From positions 124,001 through 188,000 of the forward strand of contig NZ_ACZP01000014.1 in the NCBI RefSeq assembly GCF_000176175.1: a stretch of DNA of 64,000 nt. The letters are read 5' to 3'. The translations under genes were made by a program, and so were the position numbers. A model generated the notes under the pieces. That model was given only the letters and a program-made list of their open reading frames with translations. It was not told the origin of the DNA and searched no databases. Source of the stretch: Vibrio furnissii CIP 102972 (GTDB taxonomy: Bacteria > Pseudomonadota > Gammaproteobacteria > Enterobacterales > Vibrionaceae). Positions 9,407 to 18,037 of the stretch are shown here, in pieces (positions within the stretch are counted from its first letter, which is position 1; the number at the start of each line of letters is the position of its first letter).

Positions 9407-10528
9407 TTACTCTTGAGTCGCAGGCTGAGGACGCACCGTCAGACCGTTGCGCACACGTTGTAACCCTTGAGTGATCACCACGTCGTCGCTGCTAATGCCA
9501 GACTTAATCACGATGCCTTGCGGCAGTTGCGTGCCCAGTTCAACATTGCGGCGCTCCGCGACATTGCCTTCGCTCAGCACCATCACATAATGACCTTCCA
9601 AGTCCATTTGAACCGCTTTGCGCGGGATCACCACCACGTCGCTGGCATGCTTGCTACGCAGCATCACGTTGACATGCTGGCCTGGCAAAAGGCGATGCTC
9701 AGGGTTAGGCACCAAGGCGCGCATGGCAATTGTTCCGGTGTTGACGTCGATGCGGTTGCCGAGAAAATCCAGTTTCCCGAGGTGGGGATACAGTTCGCCA
9801 TTTTCCAGCACCACTTGCACGTCTACGCCGTTCGCTTCGCTCGACCCATCGCCCTGCACTTTGTCCATGGCAAACGCCAAACGCTCACGTTCACTGATGT
9901 TAAAGCGGGTACGAATCGGGTCTAGGCTCACCAATGTGGTCAGCACGCCACTAGAGGGCGACAGCAGGTCACCTTGGCTCACTTTGCTGCTACTGATGCG
10001 GCCCGTAAATGGCGCGCGAATTTCGGTGTACGAGAGATTCACTTCCGCCAAGTTAAGCTGGGCGCGAGCCGCTTCCACCGCCGCTTCTGCGCCGAGTAAA
10101 TTGGCATTCAAGTTATCAAATTCAGACTGAGAAATACTGCCGCGAGGCAACAGGGTTTGCGCGCGTTTAAAGTCCATGTCGGCTTTCTTTAGCCCGGCCT
10201 GAGCCTGAGCGAGCGCGGCTTTTGCGCTGGCAACTTGCGCCGTGAATGAGGATGGCTCAATGCTGTACAGCAGTTGGCCTTTTTCGACAATCTGGCCTTC
10301 CGCGAAATGACGCGCTTGCAAATAACCCGTCACCTGCGCGGTGATGGCCGTATCTTCCATCGCTTCCGCGCGGCCAATGTAGGTCGTGCTCGGTTGATAC
10401 GCTAAGACATCAACGGGCGCCGTGACCACCAACGGAGCGTTGGCCGGGGCAGCAACCTGGGTTGCATCCTGACAACCCGCTAATAAAAAAACCGCTGTCG
10501 TAGCGGCGAATAGAGTACTTTTTTTCAT
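9407..10528 (-). CDS. RND efflux periplasmic adaptor lipoprotein (AcrA-like)
   Basis: Membrane-fusion protein partnering the downstream RND permease. I chose ATG at 10528 because it begins MKKSTLFAATTAVFLLAGC, a lipoprotein signal peptide with an LAGC lipobox; a start 42 bases upstream is in frame but would add a basic stretch ahead of the signal. The 373-residue protein has a lipoyl/barrel-sandwich region (TAQVTGYLQARHFAEGQIV), a coiled-coil hairpin (about 90-165), a second lipoyl half with LSYTEIRAPFTGRIS and a beta-barrel/membrane-proximal part. It bridges permease and TolC-like channel. Minor point: an AT-poor weak Shine-Dalgarno. Confidence 0.93.
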   Translation of the reverse strand: MKKSTLFAATTAVFLLAGCQDATQVAAPANAPLVVTAPVDVLAYQPSTTYIGRAEAMEDTAITAQVTGYLQARHFAEGQIVEKGQLLYSIEPSSFTAQVASAKAALAQAQAGLKKADMDFKRAQTLLPRGSISQSEFDNLNANLLGAEAAVEAARAQLNLAEVNLSYTEIRAPFTGRISSSKVSQGDLLSPSSGVLTTLVSLDPIRTRFNISERERLAFAMDKVQGDGSSEANGVDVQVVLENGELYPHLGKLDFLGNRIDVNTGTIAMRALVPNPEHRLLPGQHVNVMLRSKHASDVVVIPRKAVQMDLEGHYVMVLSEGNVAERRNVELGTQLPQGIVIKSGISSDDVVITQGLQRVRNGLTVRPQPATQE

Positions 10529-10660
10529 GACAAACCAATTTATCGATCTTGATGCATGCAATCTAGGCAAAGGGTTTGCAAGAAATGTCCGAGGATTATC
10601 AAGAGAATCGGGGGAATTGTATCAGTCTGTAAGTTCTGAAAATGGCGTGTAAAGGCCAAT

Positions 10661-10688
10661 AAAAAAGGGCGATGAACGCCCCTTTTTC
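10661..10688 (-). terminator. Rho-independent terminator after the ketoacyl synthase gene
   Basis: Stem formed by AAAAAGGGCG and CGCCCCTTTTT around a five-base loop, 16 bases beyond the stop at 10704. A/T runs on both sides let it serve the minus-strand gene. Confidence 0.8.
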
Positions 10689-10703
10689 AATAATCTGCAC
10701 CAA

Positions 10704-11795
10704 TCAATCAGCGGCGTGATGACGCTTGCAGTGCTCGATTGCATTTTCCAACAATTGCAATGCGGTTTGCTCGCATGCTGGCAGCGTGGCCTCGCTACGC
10801 GACAGCGGTGTGACACGTTCGCCCCATTTAATGTGGCCAGCGCCCCATGTCAGCCCAGCGCCAAATGCCGCCAACAGAAGGTTATCACCCGGTTTGATTT
10901 TGCCAAGCTCCAGTGCTTCACACAGCGCAATCGGCACCGTGGCCGCCGACGTGTTGCCGTAGTTCTGAATGTTCACAAACGCTTTGGCTTGATCGATGCC
11001 CGACAAATCACACAAGGTTTGAATAATGCGGATGTTCGCTTGATGCGGAATCACCACATCAATGTCGTCTTTGCTCAGGCCACTGCGCGCCAGCACTTGC
11101 TGCGCTGCAGCGCCCATGCCTTTCACCGCACGTTTGAAGATTTCTCTGCCGACAAAATCAAACGTCCAGTACCCGTTTTCTTCATCAAAACGATCCATCG
11201 CAGTACCAAATTTCGGCACGGCCAGAATATCACGCCCCGCCGCATCACAGCCGATTTGCGCATCTTGCAGGCCAACCGGCGCGTCCGTGCGGCTCAATAC
11301 AGCAGCGCCCGCGCCATCACCAAATAGCACGGCGGTGTCACGTTTAGTCCAATCCAAATAGAATGACAGACGCTCTGCACCAATCACCAGCGCATGGCGA
11401 TAGTTGCTGGCTTGAATCAAGCGTGTCGCGGTTTCCAGACCATACACGAAGCCGGTACAGGCAGCATTGAGGTCAAACGCAGCCGCTGCGGTAATCCCTA
11501 AGTTCTGTTGCACTTTCGAGGCAATGTTTGGGATCAGAGAGTCCGGTGAGCAGGTCGCCACAATGATGAGGTCAATATCGTTGGCATCAAGGCCGGCACA
11601 TGCCAGCGCATGTTTCGCAGCCACAGTCGCAAGATCGGAGGTGTTCACATGGCTAATGCGGCGATTTTCAATCCCGGTACGCGAGCGAATCCACTCATCG
11701 TTGGTTTCAAGAAAGGTACCCAGATCGTCATTGGAGAGCGTCGCGGGTGGCAGGCACTTACCCCAACCCGTGATTTCGGCATAAAACTTAGTCAT
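10704..11795 (-). CDS. fabH: 3-oxoacyl-ACP synthase III family protein (second FabH)
   Basis: 363-residue thiolase-fold condensing enzyme. The catalytic triad is visible: Cys in [10 protein letters not shown] (about residue 113), His in [11 protein letters not shown] and Asn in [11 protein letters not shown]. The N-terminus ([33 protein letters not shown]) is that of FabH-like KAS III. These enzymes start fatty-acid chains from acyl-CoA and malonyl-ACP, though stand-alone paralogues may use other acyl groups. It stands alone, divergent from trxC and away from the fatty-acid gene cluster, which suggests the accessory FabH2 known in vibrios. ATG has AGGA seven bases upstream. Confidence 0.9.
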   Translation of the reverse strand: MTKFYAEITGWGKCLPPATLSNDDLGTFLETNDEWIRSRTGIENRRISHVNTSDLATVAAKHALACAGLDANDIDLIIVATCSPDSLIPNIASKVQQNLGITAAAAFDLNAACTGFVYGLETATRLIQASNYRHALVIGAERLSFYLDWTKRDTAVLFGDGAGAAVLSRTDAPVGLQDAQIGCDAAGRDILAVPKFGTAMDRFDEENGYWTFDFVGREIFKRAVKGMGAAAQQVLARSGLSKDDIDVVIPHQANIRIIQTLCDLSGIDQAKAFVNIQNYGNTSAATVPIALCEALELGKIKPGDNLLLAAFGAGLTWGAGHIKWGERVTPLSRSEATLPACEQTALQLLENAIEHCKRHHAAD

Positions 11796-12060
11796 TGTAA
11801 TCCTGTTTTTTGTTGTCGTTATCTATTGTAATCGCGCAACCTGCCCCCACATGTTGTGTTAGAGAAAGTGAGAATGAGCAGGCGAACTGTGTCTCTTCAT
11901 AACATCACGCACAAAAGAAATACACAATTCGACGACCATTGAAATTTGCGCAAACGCGTAAATTATACGCTGATTTGCCCCCGAACGTTAAGGGTTCAGC
12001 CCAACAACCCGCCGTTTCGAAGCTTCGGGGATGCAACCAGCAACTGATTGAGAGGAAGTT

Positions 12061-12495
12061 ATGACCACATTCAACACACGTTGCCCATCTTGCCACGGCC
12101 TGAACCGTGTCCCAACAGAACGCATCTCAGAAAGCCCCAATTGCGGCAAATGTCAGGCCTCGTTGCTTGATGGTGCACCGATTGAAGGCACCGAGGCCAA
12201 CTTTGACGCCTTATTGCAAAGCGCACAGCCGGTAGTGGTCGATTTTTGGGCGCCGTGGTGCAACCCGTGTGTCGGTTTCGCGCCCATTTTTAGTGACGTG
12301 GCGGAAGCTCGCAAAGGCCAAGTTCGCTTCGTGAAAATCGACACCGAAAGCCAGCAGAATTTGGCGGCAAAATTTCAGATTCGCAGCATTCCAACCATTA
12401 TGGTGTTCAAAAACGGTCAAAGAGTCGATGTGATCAACGGCGCGTTGCCAAAATCCCAGTTTGATCAATGGCTCAACCAAGCGTTAAATAAATAA
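12061..12495 (+). CDS. trxC: Thioredoxin 2 with N-terminal zinc-binding domain and WCNPC active site
   Basis: 144 residues. N-terminal zinc ribbon with CPSC (residues 8-11) and NCGKC, then a thioredoxin fold with FWAPWCNPC, the cis-proline segment RSIPTIMVF and a normal C-terminal helix. Thioredoxin 2 is a cytoplasmic disulfide reductase, often induced by oxidative stress through OxyR. The active site is WCNPC rather than the common WCGPC; the codons TGC AAC CCG TGT are unambiguous. AGGAAG precedes the ATG. Divergent from fabH with a 265-base gap; no certain operator seen there. Confidence 0.93.
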   Translation: MTTFNTRCPSCHGLNRVPTERISESPNCGKCQASLLDGAPIEGTEANFDALLQSAQPVVVDFWAPWCNPCVGFAPIFSDVAEARKGQVRFVKIDTESQQNLAAKFQIRSIPTIMVFKNGQRVDVINGALPKSQFDQWLNQALNK

Positions 12496-12692
12496 CTCCA
12501 GAGCAAAAACAGACAATAAAGTTGGCATTTTTTACTGAATTATGCCAACTTAACCCCTCATTTCACTGCTTGGCAGATTGATAAAATTTGTTAATCGTCA
12601 AGACCATAATTTTTCGTTTTACCTTTCCTGTCTTTAGTTCCATATTCGCCGCGAAAATCCCCTGTTCTTCCACTTGATTTCGAGGCTACGCC

Positions 12693-13847
12693 GTGAATAC
12701 GTCCGCTGTTCCTGCGCAACGCATTTCAGTGCCAGTCATTGCTTTGGCGCTGTACGCGATCGCGTCTGGCTACTTGATGAGCTTGATCCCGCTCATGCTT
12801 TCTCACTATGGACTAGAAGAATCGTTGGCCAGTTGGCTGGCGAGTGTGTTCTATGCAGGTTTACTGCTGGGCGCGATGATCATGGAACCGTTTGTCAATC
12901 GTCTGGGTCACCGGATGGCATTTATTTGGTGTTTGGCCATTTTGCTGCTGTCGATTGTGGCATTGCCCTCAATGCCGTTTGCCTCGGCATGGCTGATCAC
13001 ACGCTTTATCGCGGGTGTCGCGGTTGCTGGCGTATTTGTAGTGGTGGAATCTTGGTTGTTGCACGGTGACGAATCTGGTCGTGCAAAACGTTTGGGCATC
13101 TACATGGCGTCGCTGTACGGCGGCACCGCGATTGGTCAATTGGGCATCGGCGTACTGGGCATCTCTGGTGGCGTGCCGTTCATTGCCATCACCACACTGC
13201 TGCTGTTAGCGTCTGTGGTTTTGATTTACGGTGAATCCGATCAACCGCCAGCACAACATTCTGCCAGCTTGTCGTGGAAACAGATGAGCAAATTGAGCCA
13301 TGCAGCCATTATCGGTTGTTTGGTGTCGGGCCTCACCTTAGGCGCCATCTACGGCTTAATGCCGGTGGAATTGGCATCCCGTGGCATCGGCAACACACAA
13401 ATCGGCACCTTGATGGCCTTGGTCATTTTGGGCGCGATGGCGGTGCAACCGATGGTGCCTTGGCTGTCTAAATTTTTGGGGCGTAAATTGCTGATGGCGA
13501 TGTTCTGCCTTGTGGGCGCAGGTGCAACCGCACTGCCTTTGATTTACTCAGGCCTCAATATGTTGGCGGCCGGTCTGTTTTTGCTGGGTATGGCGACATT
13601 CGCGATTTACCCAATTGCGATCAACCTTGGCTGTGACAAACTGGATGCAAGCTACATTGTTTCCGCAACCCAAGTGATGCTGTTTAGCTACAGCGTGGGT
13701 TCTGTGGCAGGCCCAGTATTGGCCGACTGGTTTATGCAAGGCACACAAGGCCTATTGGGCTACCTGTTTGTGACCCTGTTGGCAACGTGTATCTACATGT
13801 TGATGTCGAGCGTGAAAACCAAACGCGAATGGGTGGCCGGCGAATAA
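12693..13847 (+). CDS. MFS transporter (YcaD-like)
   Basis: 384 residues with about twelve hydrophobic helices in two halves and the MFS loop signature NRLGHRMAFIW between helices 2 and 3. It is compact and lacks extra domains. Length and pattern match the YcaD/UMF group of major-facilitator permeases, for which substrates are mostly unknown. It starts at GTG 12693, preceded by GAGG, and ends before a strong UUCG-capped terminator, so it is a single-gene unit or the second gene after trxC (197-base gap). Function beyond transport cannot be stated. Confidence 0.85.
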   Translation: MNTSAVPAQRISVPVIALALYAIASGYLMSLIPLMLSHYGLEESLASWLASVFYAGLLLGAMIMEPFVNRLGHRMAFIWCLAILLLSIVALPSMPFASAWLITRFIAGVAVAGVFVVVESWLLHGDESGRAKRLGIYMASLYGGTAIGQLGIGVLGISGGVPFIAITTLLLLASVVLIYGESDQPPAQHSASLSWKQMSKLSHAAIIGCLVSGLTLGAIYGLMPVELASRGIGNTQIGTLMALVILGAMAVQPMVPWLSKFLGRKLLMAMFCLVGAGATALPLIYSGLNMLAAGLFLLGMATFAIYPIAINLGCDKLDASYIVSATQVMLFSYSVGSVAGPVLADWFMQGTQGLLGYLFVTLLATCIYMLMSSVKTKREWVAGE

Positions 13848-13881
13848 CGCCAGCACATCAAATACACATATCGTATTCAGA

Positions 13882-13909
13882 AAAGGCAAGCTTCGGCTTG
13901 CCTTTTTTA
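13882..13909 (+). terminator. Rho-independent terminator with UUCG tetraloop
   Basis: AAGGCAAGC-TTCG-GCTTGCCTT followed by a T-run, 35 bases after the MFS stop codon. Confidence 0.93.
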
Positions 13910-13969
13910 TTGGCGTGATTCGTCGTTAGCGAGATTTGCGCCTGTGAGTTGGTGTTTCGTGGCAGAGAT

Positions 13970-14365
13970 TCATTTCACCTGTTGACGCTGATGACGATTA
14001 GACTGGTTCGCCGGAGGCTTGGCCGGCACTCGGCGGCGCTCATGCAGCAAGTGACGCACCGCCAAAATGGGATGATGCAGTAACATTCGCGGCCCCGCGT
14101 AGCGCATCACCGCTCGCATCTGCGCTTTGGGTTCGGGCTTATAACAATGAATCGGGCAACGATTGCAAGTTGGCTTGTGCTGACCATAGGGGCAGCGATC
14201 AAGGCGTACCTCTGCGTAATGTTGCAGCGCGCGACACGCTTCGCAGAGTCCATCCTCACCTTTGATCTCACTTGGATGATGCGCTTTGCAGTAAATCTGC
14301 AGCATGCCGTGCACCGTTTTAAACTCCGTCAACAACGCGCCGCCCAGCAGCGATGACAATGCCAT
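13970..14365 (-). CDS. YgbA-like 'nitrous oxide-stimulated promoter' family protein
   Basis: 131 residues with many cysteines and histidines in the central part: YCKAHH, GLCEACRAL, RCPYGQHKPTCNRCPIHCY. This arrangement is typical of the YgbA family, whose E. coli member belongs to the NsrR (nitric-oxide) regulon. The C-terminus is basic (RHLLHERRRVPAKP). Molecular function unknown; metal or Fe-S binding is plausible from the cysteines. It lies a few kb from the nirBDC operon and may share a nitrosative-stress role, but no shared promoter is visible. Not overlapped by other real genes. Confidence 0.78.
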   Translation of the reverse strand: MALSSLLGGALLTEFKTVHGMLQIYCKAHHPSEIKGEDGLCEACRALQHYAEVRLDRCPYGQHKPTCNRCPIHCYKPEPKAQMRAVMRYAGPRMLLHHPILAVRHLLHERRRVPAKPPANQSNRHQRQQVK

Positions 14366-14471
14366 GTAGTCACCCTTTCAAACCAATCGAAAACCGTGTA
14401 CGCGGCTGTTGAGCTTACGGCTGAAAACAAGTAAGCTCCGCACCTCGCAACCTTGACTCCCAGAGCCAGAG

Positions 14472-14651
14472 ATGAACCGTAAAAAGAGAATCAACCAAAT
14501 TTTAAAAACGAAGCTGAAAAAGCAAAACGCGAAACTGCACAACAGCAACAAGCCTCGTTATATTTCTAAAGCTGAACGCGCCAAGATGGAAGCGGAACAA
14601 GCGGCCGCAGACGCGACCGTGGACGAAAGCGTCACCCCATCAGAGGAGTAA
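14472..14651 (+). CDS. DUF2986 family small basic protein
   Basis: A 59-codon frame, MNRKKRINQILKTKLKKQN..., very rich in Lys/Arg in the first half and acidic at the end (VDESVTPSEE). It matches my memory of the DUF2986 family, a conserved Vibrio mini-protein that follows the same MNRKKK...KPRYISKAERA pattern. No characterised function; the basic, helical composition suggests RNA or ribosome association, which is speculation. AGAG precedes the ATG. Its last 12 bases overlap the convergent NYN-domain gene. Confidence 0.8.
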   Translation: MNRKKRINQILKTKLKKQNAKLHNSNKPRYISKAERAKMEAEQAAADATVDESVTPSEE

Positions 14652-15113
14652 CGCACCTTCAATCGTGACGTAGCGATTGGCGGCGTCAACCAAGCTTCTC
14701 GCCGTCAATCCTGGCACACCATACACTTCTACTTGCTTGCCGTATTTATCCTGAATACGCTTGGCTAGAATATCGAAATCCCCGTCACCCGAGACCAGTA
14801 CCACCGTATCCACGTCGGGTGCCAGCTCAATCGCATCTAAAGTAATCCCAACATCCCAATCCCCCTTCGCGCTGCCATCAGAACGTTGAATGTAAGGTTT
14901 CAACATCACTTCAAAGCCGATGCCCCGCAAAATATGGTGGAACTGACGTTGGCGGCTGTCGTTGGAGGCAATCGCGTATGCGTTGGCTTTGACGACATGG
15001 CGACCGTTCGTCACCTGTTGCCAAAAATGGTTATAGTTAAAGTGTCGCTGGTAGCGTTCTTTGCAGGTGTAGTACACGTTCTGAACATCCACCAAAATGG
15101 CAATCGTTTCCAT
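14640..15113 (-). CDS. NYN domain protein (LabA/DUF88-like predicted RNase)
   Basis: 157 residues from ATG 15113; the longer in-frame start at 15176 would add a low-complexity 21-residue leader without domain content. The PIN-like NYN fold is marked by ILVDVQNVYY at the N-terminus, GDWDVGITLDAI in the middle and VLVSGDGDFDILA, which supply the conserved acidic metal-binding residues. NYN proteins are predicted single-stranded-RNA nucleases acting in RNA processing. Single gene, tail-to-tail with the DUF2986 gene. Confidence 0.85.
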   Translation of the reverse strand: METIAILVDVQNVYYTCKERYQRHFNYNHFWQQVTNGRHVVKANAYAIASNDSRQRQFHHILRGIGFEVMLKPYIQRSDGSAKGDWDVGITLDAIELAPDVDTVVLVSGDGDFDILAKRIQDKYGKQVEVYGVPGLTARSLVDAANRYVTIEGALLL

Positions 15114-15307
15114 AATTTTCGTCTGTGCTGCGCGGGCTGGTGAACTCGGGCTCCCGAAGGAACGTAAGAGTAACAAGACCCGAATGTCTTAAAAGGCGGT
15201 AAGTGTGCGACCTTACCACACAACTTGCCTTGAACGCGAAAGTTGACGTCACGCGGATACCTGTCATCCAGCCATTGTGACCCTTGGACATCGCCACAGG
15301 AGGACGT

Positions 15308-15745
15308 ATGAGAATGAAGTTATGGGCTCTTTGCCTAAGCGCCCTGCCGCTGCTGGCCTTCGCCTACCCACTGAACTCGAATGCATGGTCACATCGCAGC
15401 GTGCTGTTCTTCGCGCCAACGGAAGATGATTATGTGCGTCAGTTCTTACTGGAGACCCTGATGCACGAATGCGAACTGGAAGAGCGTGACGTTGTCACCA
15501 TAGTCATCACCGAAGACGGCTTCAGCTATCCCACTTGGCTTAAACACGAATTCAACCTGCAGGATGTGTCGATGATTTATCGTGTCCCGACCGGCAGTCA
15601 CACCACGCTGCTCGTTGGCAAAGATGGTGAAGAAAAACTGCGTTGGGGCAAAACCACCGACTGGATGCAGGTGAAAAAGACCATTGATGCCATGCCGATG
15701 CGCCAACAAGAGATGCAGCGACGCGTTAGCCGCTGCCAAATCTGA
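15308..15745 (+). CDS. Exported DUF4174 domain protein
   Basis: 145 residues from ATG 15308, which is preceded by a strong AGGAGG; an in-frame upstream ATG at 15284 has no such site. Signal peptide MRMKLWALCLSALPLLAFA, then a small alpha/beta domain with RSVLFFAPTEDDYVRQFL and ERDVVTIVITEDG. DUF4174 proteins look like thioredoxin-fold or redox-like periplasmic proteins without a known reaction. Its stop codon abuts the stop of the convergent methyltransferase gene with no spacing. Confidence 0.82.
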   Translation: MRMKLWALCLSALPLLAFAYPLNSNAWSHRSVLFFAPTEDDYVRQFLLETLMHECELEERDVVTIVITEDGFSYPTWLKHEFNLQDVSMIYRVPTGSHTTLLVGKDGEEKLRWGKTTDWMQVKKTIDAMPMRQQEMQRRVSRCQI

Positions 15746-16564
15746 TCAGCCTTTAAACCATTTGAGCTTCTCGTGCAGGCTGGTGACGCTGCCCACCACA
15801 ATCAGCGCTGGGCTCTCGGCCTGTTGCGCCAACTGAGGCAAAGTAGCCAGATTGCCGCGGTAAACGCGCTGCTGCGCCGTCGTGCCCCGTTCAATAATGG
15901 CGCATGCGGTGTCACCGCTTAGTCCCGCATTAAGCAGTTGTTCGGTAATGTGCGGGCTCTGTTTGAGGCCCATGTAAAACACCAAGGTTTGGTTGCTTTG
16001 CGCCAGAGATTGCCAGTTGATGGGTTGACCATCTTTTTGCAAATGACCGGTGATGAACTGCACGCTCTGCGCGTGATCGCGATGGGTCAGCGGAATGCCC
16101 GCGTAGGCCGTTGCTCCGGCCGCTGCGGTGATGCCCGGTACAACGTCATACGCAATCTGGTTATCCGCCAGCACTTCAAGCTCTTCACCGCCACGACCAA
16201 AGATAAACGAGTCGCCGCCTTTCAGACGCACCACGCGCTTACCTTCGCGCGCTTTATCGACCAGAATCTGGTTGATTTGATCTTGCGGCACGCAGTGAAA
16301 ATCGAGTTGTTTGCCCACATAAATGCGTTCTGCGTTTTGCGGGGCTAAATCCAGAATCGCTTGAGACACCAACCGGTCGTACACCAGCACTTGCGCGTGC
16401 TGAATCACGCGCAGCGCTTTCACGGTCAGCAGATCCGGATCGCCCGGTCCGGCACCAACCAAAGACACAAAGCCAGCGCATGCCTCTGGGCATTCCTCTG
16501 AGCATTCCTTTGTGAATAGCTCAGTAGGAAGCGAGGTCGAGTGAGATGTGGGATGAGTCGTCAT
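15746..16564 (-). CDS. cobA: Uroporphyrinogen-III C-methyltransferase (SUMT)
   Basis: 272 residues of the tetrapyrrole methylase fold, with the SAM-binding loop [16 protein letters not shown] near the N-terminus, [18 protein letters not shown] in the middle and [22 protein letters not shown]. It makes precorrin-2 from uroporphyrinogen III, the first step to siroheme. Siroheme is the cofactor of NirB, encoded just upstream on the same strand. A stand-alone SUMT (no CysG dehydrogenase/ferrochelatase domain) means another protein must finish siroheme. A hairpin between nirC and this gene may lower read-through. The first 30 residues are a variable leader, so the true start may be internal. Confidence 0.93.
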   Translation of the reverse strand: MTTHPTSHSTSLPTELFTKECSEECPEACAGFVSLVGAGPGDPDLLTVKALRVIQHAQVLVYDRLVSQAILDLAPQNAERIYVGKQLDFHCVPQDQINQILVDKAREGKRVVRLKGGDSFIFGRGGEELEVLADNQIAYDVVPGITAAAGATAYAGIPLTHRDHAQSVQFITGHLQKDGQPINWQSLAQSNQTLVFYMGLKQSPHITEQLLNAGLSGDTACAIIERGTTAQQRVYRGNLATLPQLAQQAESPALIVVGSVTSLHEKLKWFKG

Positions 16565-16689
16565 AGCAGCATCAATCCATTCAAATTTGAGTATAAAAAG
16601 TCACCCTCTGCGCCGCTGGCGGTGGAATGATGACTTGTTATCGTCAAACCTCAGTTGTGATCTCCTCGCTCGGGTTTACAGCGCGCGAG

Positions 16690-16718
16690 GGAAAGGCTCC
16701 GCTTGCGCGCGGAGCCTC
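16690..16718 (-). terminator. Hairpin after nirC
   Basis: Nine-base arms AGGCTCCGC and GCGGAGCCT around a six-base loop, 8 bases past the nirC stop; a short TTTCCC follows in the direction of transcription. Likely terminator or attenuator before cobA. Confidence 0.7.
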
Positions 16719-16725
16719 AGCTCAA

Positions 16726-17538
16726 TTATTTAGTGCTCAACGCTGGTGCTGTTTTGGCGTGAGTCAGGTAGAGCGGAATGGCGGTAAACAGCAGACCACC
16801 AACAATGTTACCCAGAATGGTTGGGATCAGGTTGAAGTTCAACCAAGTCGCGATACCAAAGTCAGCGCCAAGCATCATGCCCAGTGGGAACAGGAACATA
16901 TTCACCACCGCGTGTTCAAATACCAACGCGAAGAAGATGAAGATGGGCAGCCACATGGCGGCAATTTTACCCGCGACGCTGCGCGCGGTCATGTTACCAA
17001 TCACGCCCAGACACACCATCAGGTTACACAGAATGCCGCGCACAAAACAGGTGATCCAACCGTCTACGCCCAGATTTTCAAACCCCACCGTCCGTGCAGT
17101 GGCCACTTTAATAAAAGTTTGACCCACAGCGTTCGGCTCGACACTGAAGTTCATGGTCAGTGAAAGCGCAATCAACGCTGCGACAATCAGCGAACCGATC
17201 AGGTTGCCTAACCCGACCAAACCCCAGCAGCGCAGCACGCGTCCCCACGTAGCCCCTGGGCGGTTGTCGAGTTTTGCCAGCGGCGCCAAGCCAAACACAC
17301 CAGTCACCAGGTCATACCCCATCAGGCTTAGAATACAAAAGCCCACCGGGAAGACCAGCGCGCCCACCAAGCCAATGCCGGTTTGGGTGATGGCAGTAAT
17401 CGCGACGACAACCGCCAAGGAGAGAATGATCCCGGCCATGGTGCCGCGCAAAATCAAATCACGCGCCGCAGTTTTGATTTTGGCTTCGCCAACGTCCACC
17501 ATGGTTTGAACAAATTCAGCGGGTTTTAATGCAGACAT
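16726..17538 (-). CDS. nirC: Formate/nitrite transporter family channel NirC
   Basis: 270 residues from ATG 17538, which has AGGGACAC as Shine-Dalgarno; the longer frame to 17634 has no supporting site. Six hydrophobic helices and FNT signatures (GNLIGSLIVAAL, FEHAVVNMFLFPLGM). FNT pentamers pass nitrite or formate across the inner membrane. Third gene of the nirBDC operon, 160 bases after nirD with a strong hairpin in the gap. Expected role: nitrite import for NirBD, or its efflux when nitrate respiration produces it in excess. Confidence 0.93.
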   Translation of the reverse strand: MSALKPAEFVQTMVDVGEAKIKTAARDLILRGTMAGIILSLAVVVAITAITQTGIGLVGALVFPVGFCILSLMGYDLVTGVFGLAPLAKLDNRPGATWGRVLRCWGLVGLGNLIGSLIVAALIALSLTMNFSVEPNAVGQTFIKVATARTVGFENLGVDGWITCFVRGILCNLMVCLGVIGNMTARSVAGKIAAMWLPIFIFFALVFEHAVVNMFLFPLGMMLGADFGIATWLNFNLIPTILGNIVGGLLFTAIPLYLTHAKTAPALSTK

Positions 17539-17668
17539 AAGTGTGTCCCTATCTAAAAAGTGAAATTTAAAAGTGAAAATTGAATAGAGAAAGGCATCGA
17601 GAACATCGCTATAAACGGGGGGCTGATGCGTCAAGAAACCTTTGTCTATTGAATCGTCGATGGAGCGA

Positions 17669-17694
17669 CATCCCTCCTCCGCAGAGGAGGGATG
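17669..17694. terminator. GC-rich hairpin between nirD and nirC
   Basis: Perfect 11-base arms CATCCCTCCTC and GAGGAGGGATG around CGCA, starting 7 bases beyond the nirD stop. No U-run follows, so it may protect or process the mRNA or attenuate nirC rather than terminate fully. Confidence 0.5.
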
Positions 17695-17700
17695 GTCTGA

Positions 17701-18024
17701 TTACGCGGCGATTTCCACGTCACCGTTCACCACTTGGGCGCGATACGCTTTCACGCTGAACTGCGCATCTTCCATACACAAGCCCGTGCTCAGATTAAAG
17801 CGCTGCTTCTTCAGCGGGCTAGCCACCCACAGCTCGCCTTGATGTTCACAAATCAAGCCGCGTGACAGCACATTGGACTGAAAGTACGGGTCCGTATTGC
17901 TGATCGCCAATACCGCTTCAGCCTCAGTTGGACGAAAGACGGCAACCTGCTCGCCATTGACCAGTGCACACACGCCAGTGCCTGGAATGATGTCGTTGAT
18001 GTGACAGATTTTTTCAAAAGACAT
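17701..18024 (-). CDS. nirD: NADH-nitrite reductase small subunit NirD
   Basis: 107 residues from ATG 18024 with GGAAGGTGG upstream. Rieske-like fold (SFEKICHINDIIPGTGVCALVNGEQVAVF), but the His/Cys pairs of a true Rieske cluster are not both present, as usual in NirD. It binds NirB and is needed for full assimilatory or detoxifying nitrite reduction to ammonia in the cytoplasm. 13 bases downstream of nirB on the same strand. Confidence 0.95.
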   Translation of the reverse strand: MSFEKICHINDIIPGTGVCALVNGEQVAVFRPTEAEAVLAISNTDPYFQSNVLSRGLICEHQGELWVASPLKKQRFNLSTGLCMEDAQFSVKAYRAQVVNGDVEIAA

Positions 18025-18037
18025 AATCCACCTTCCC

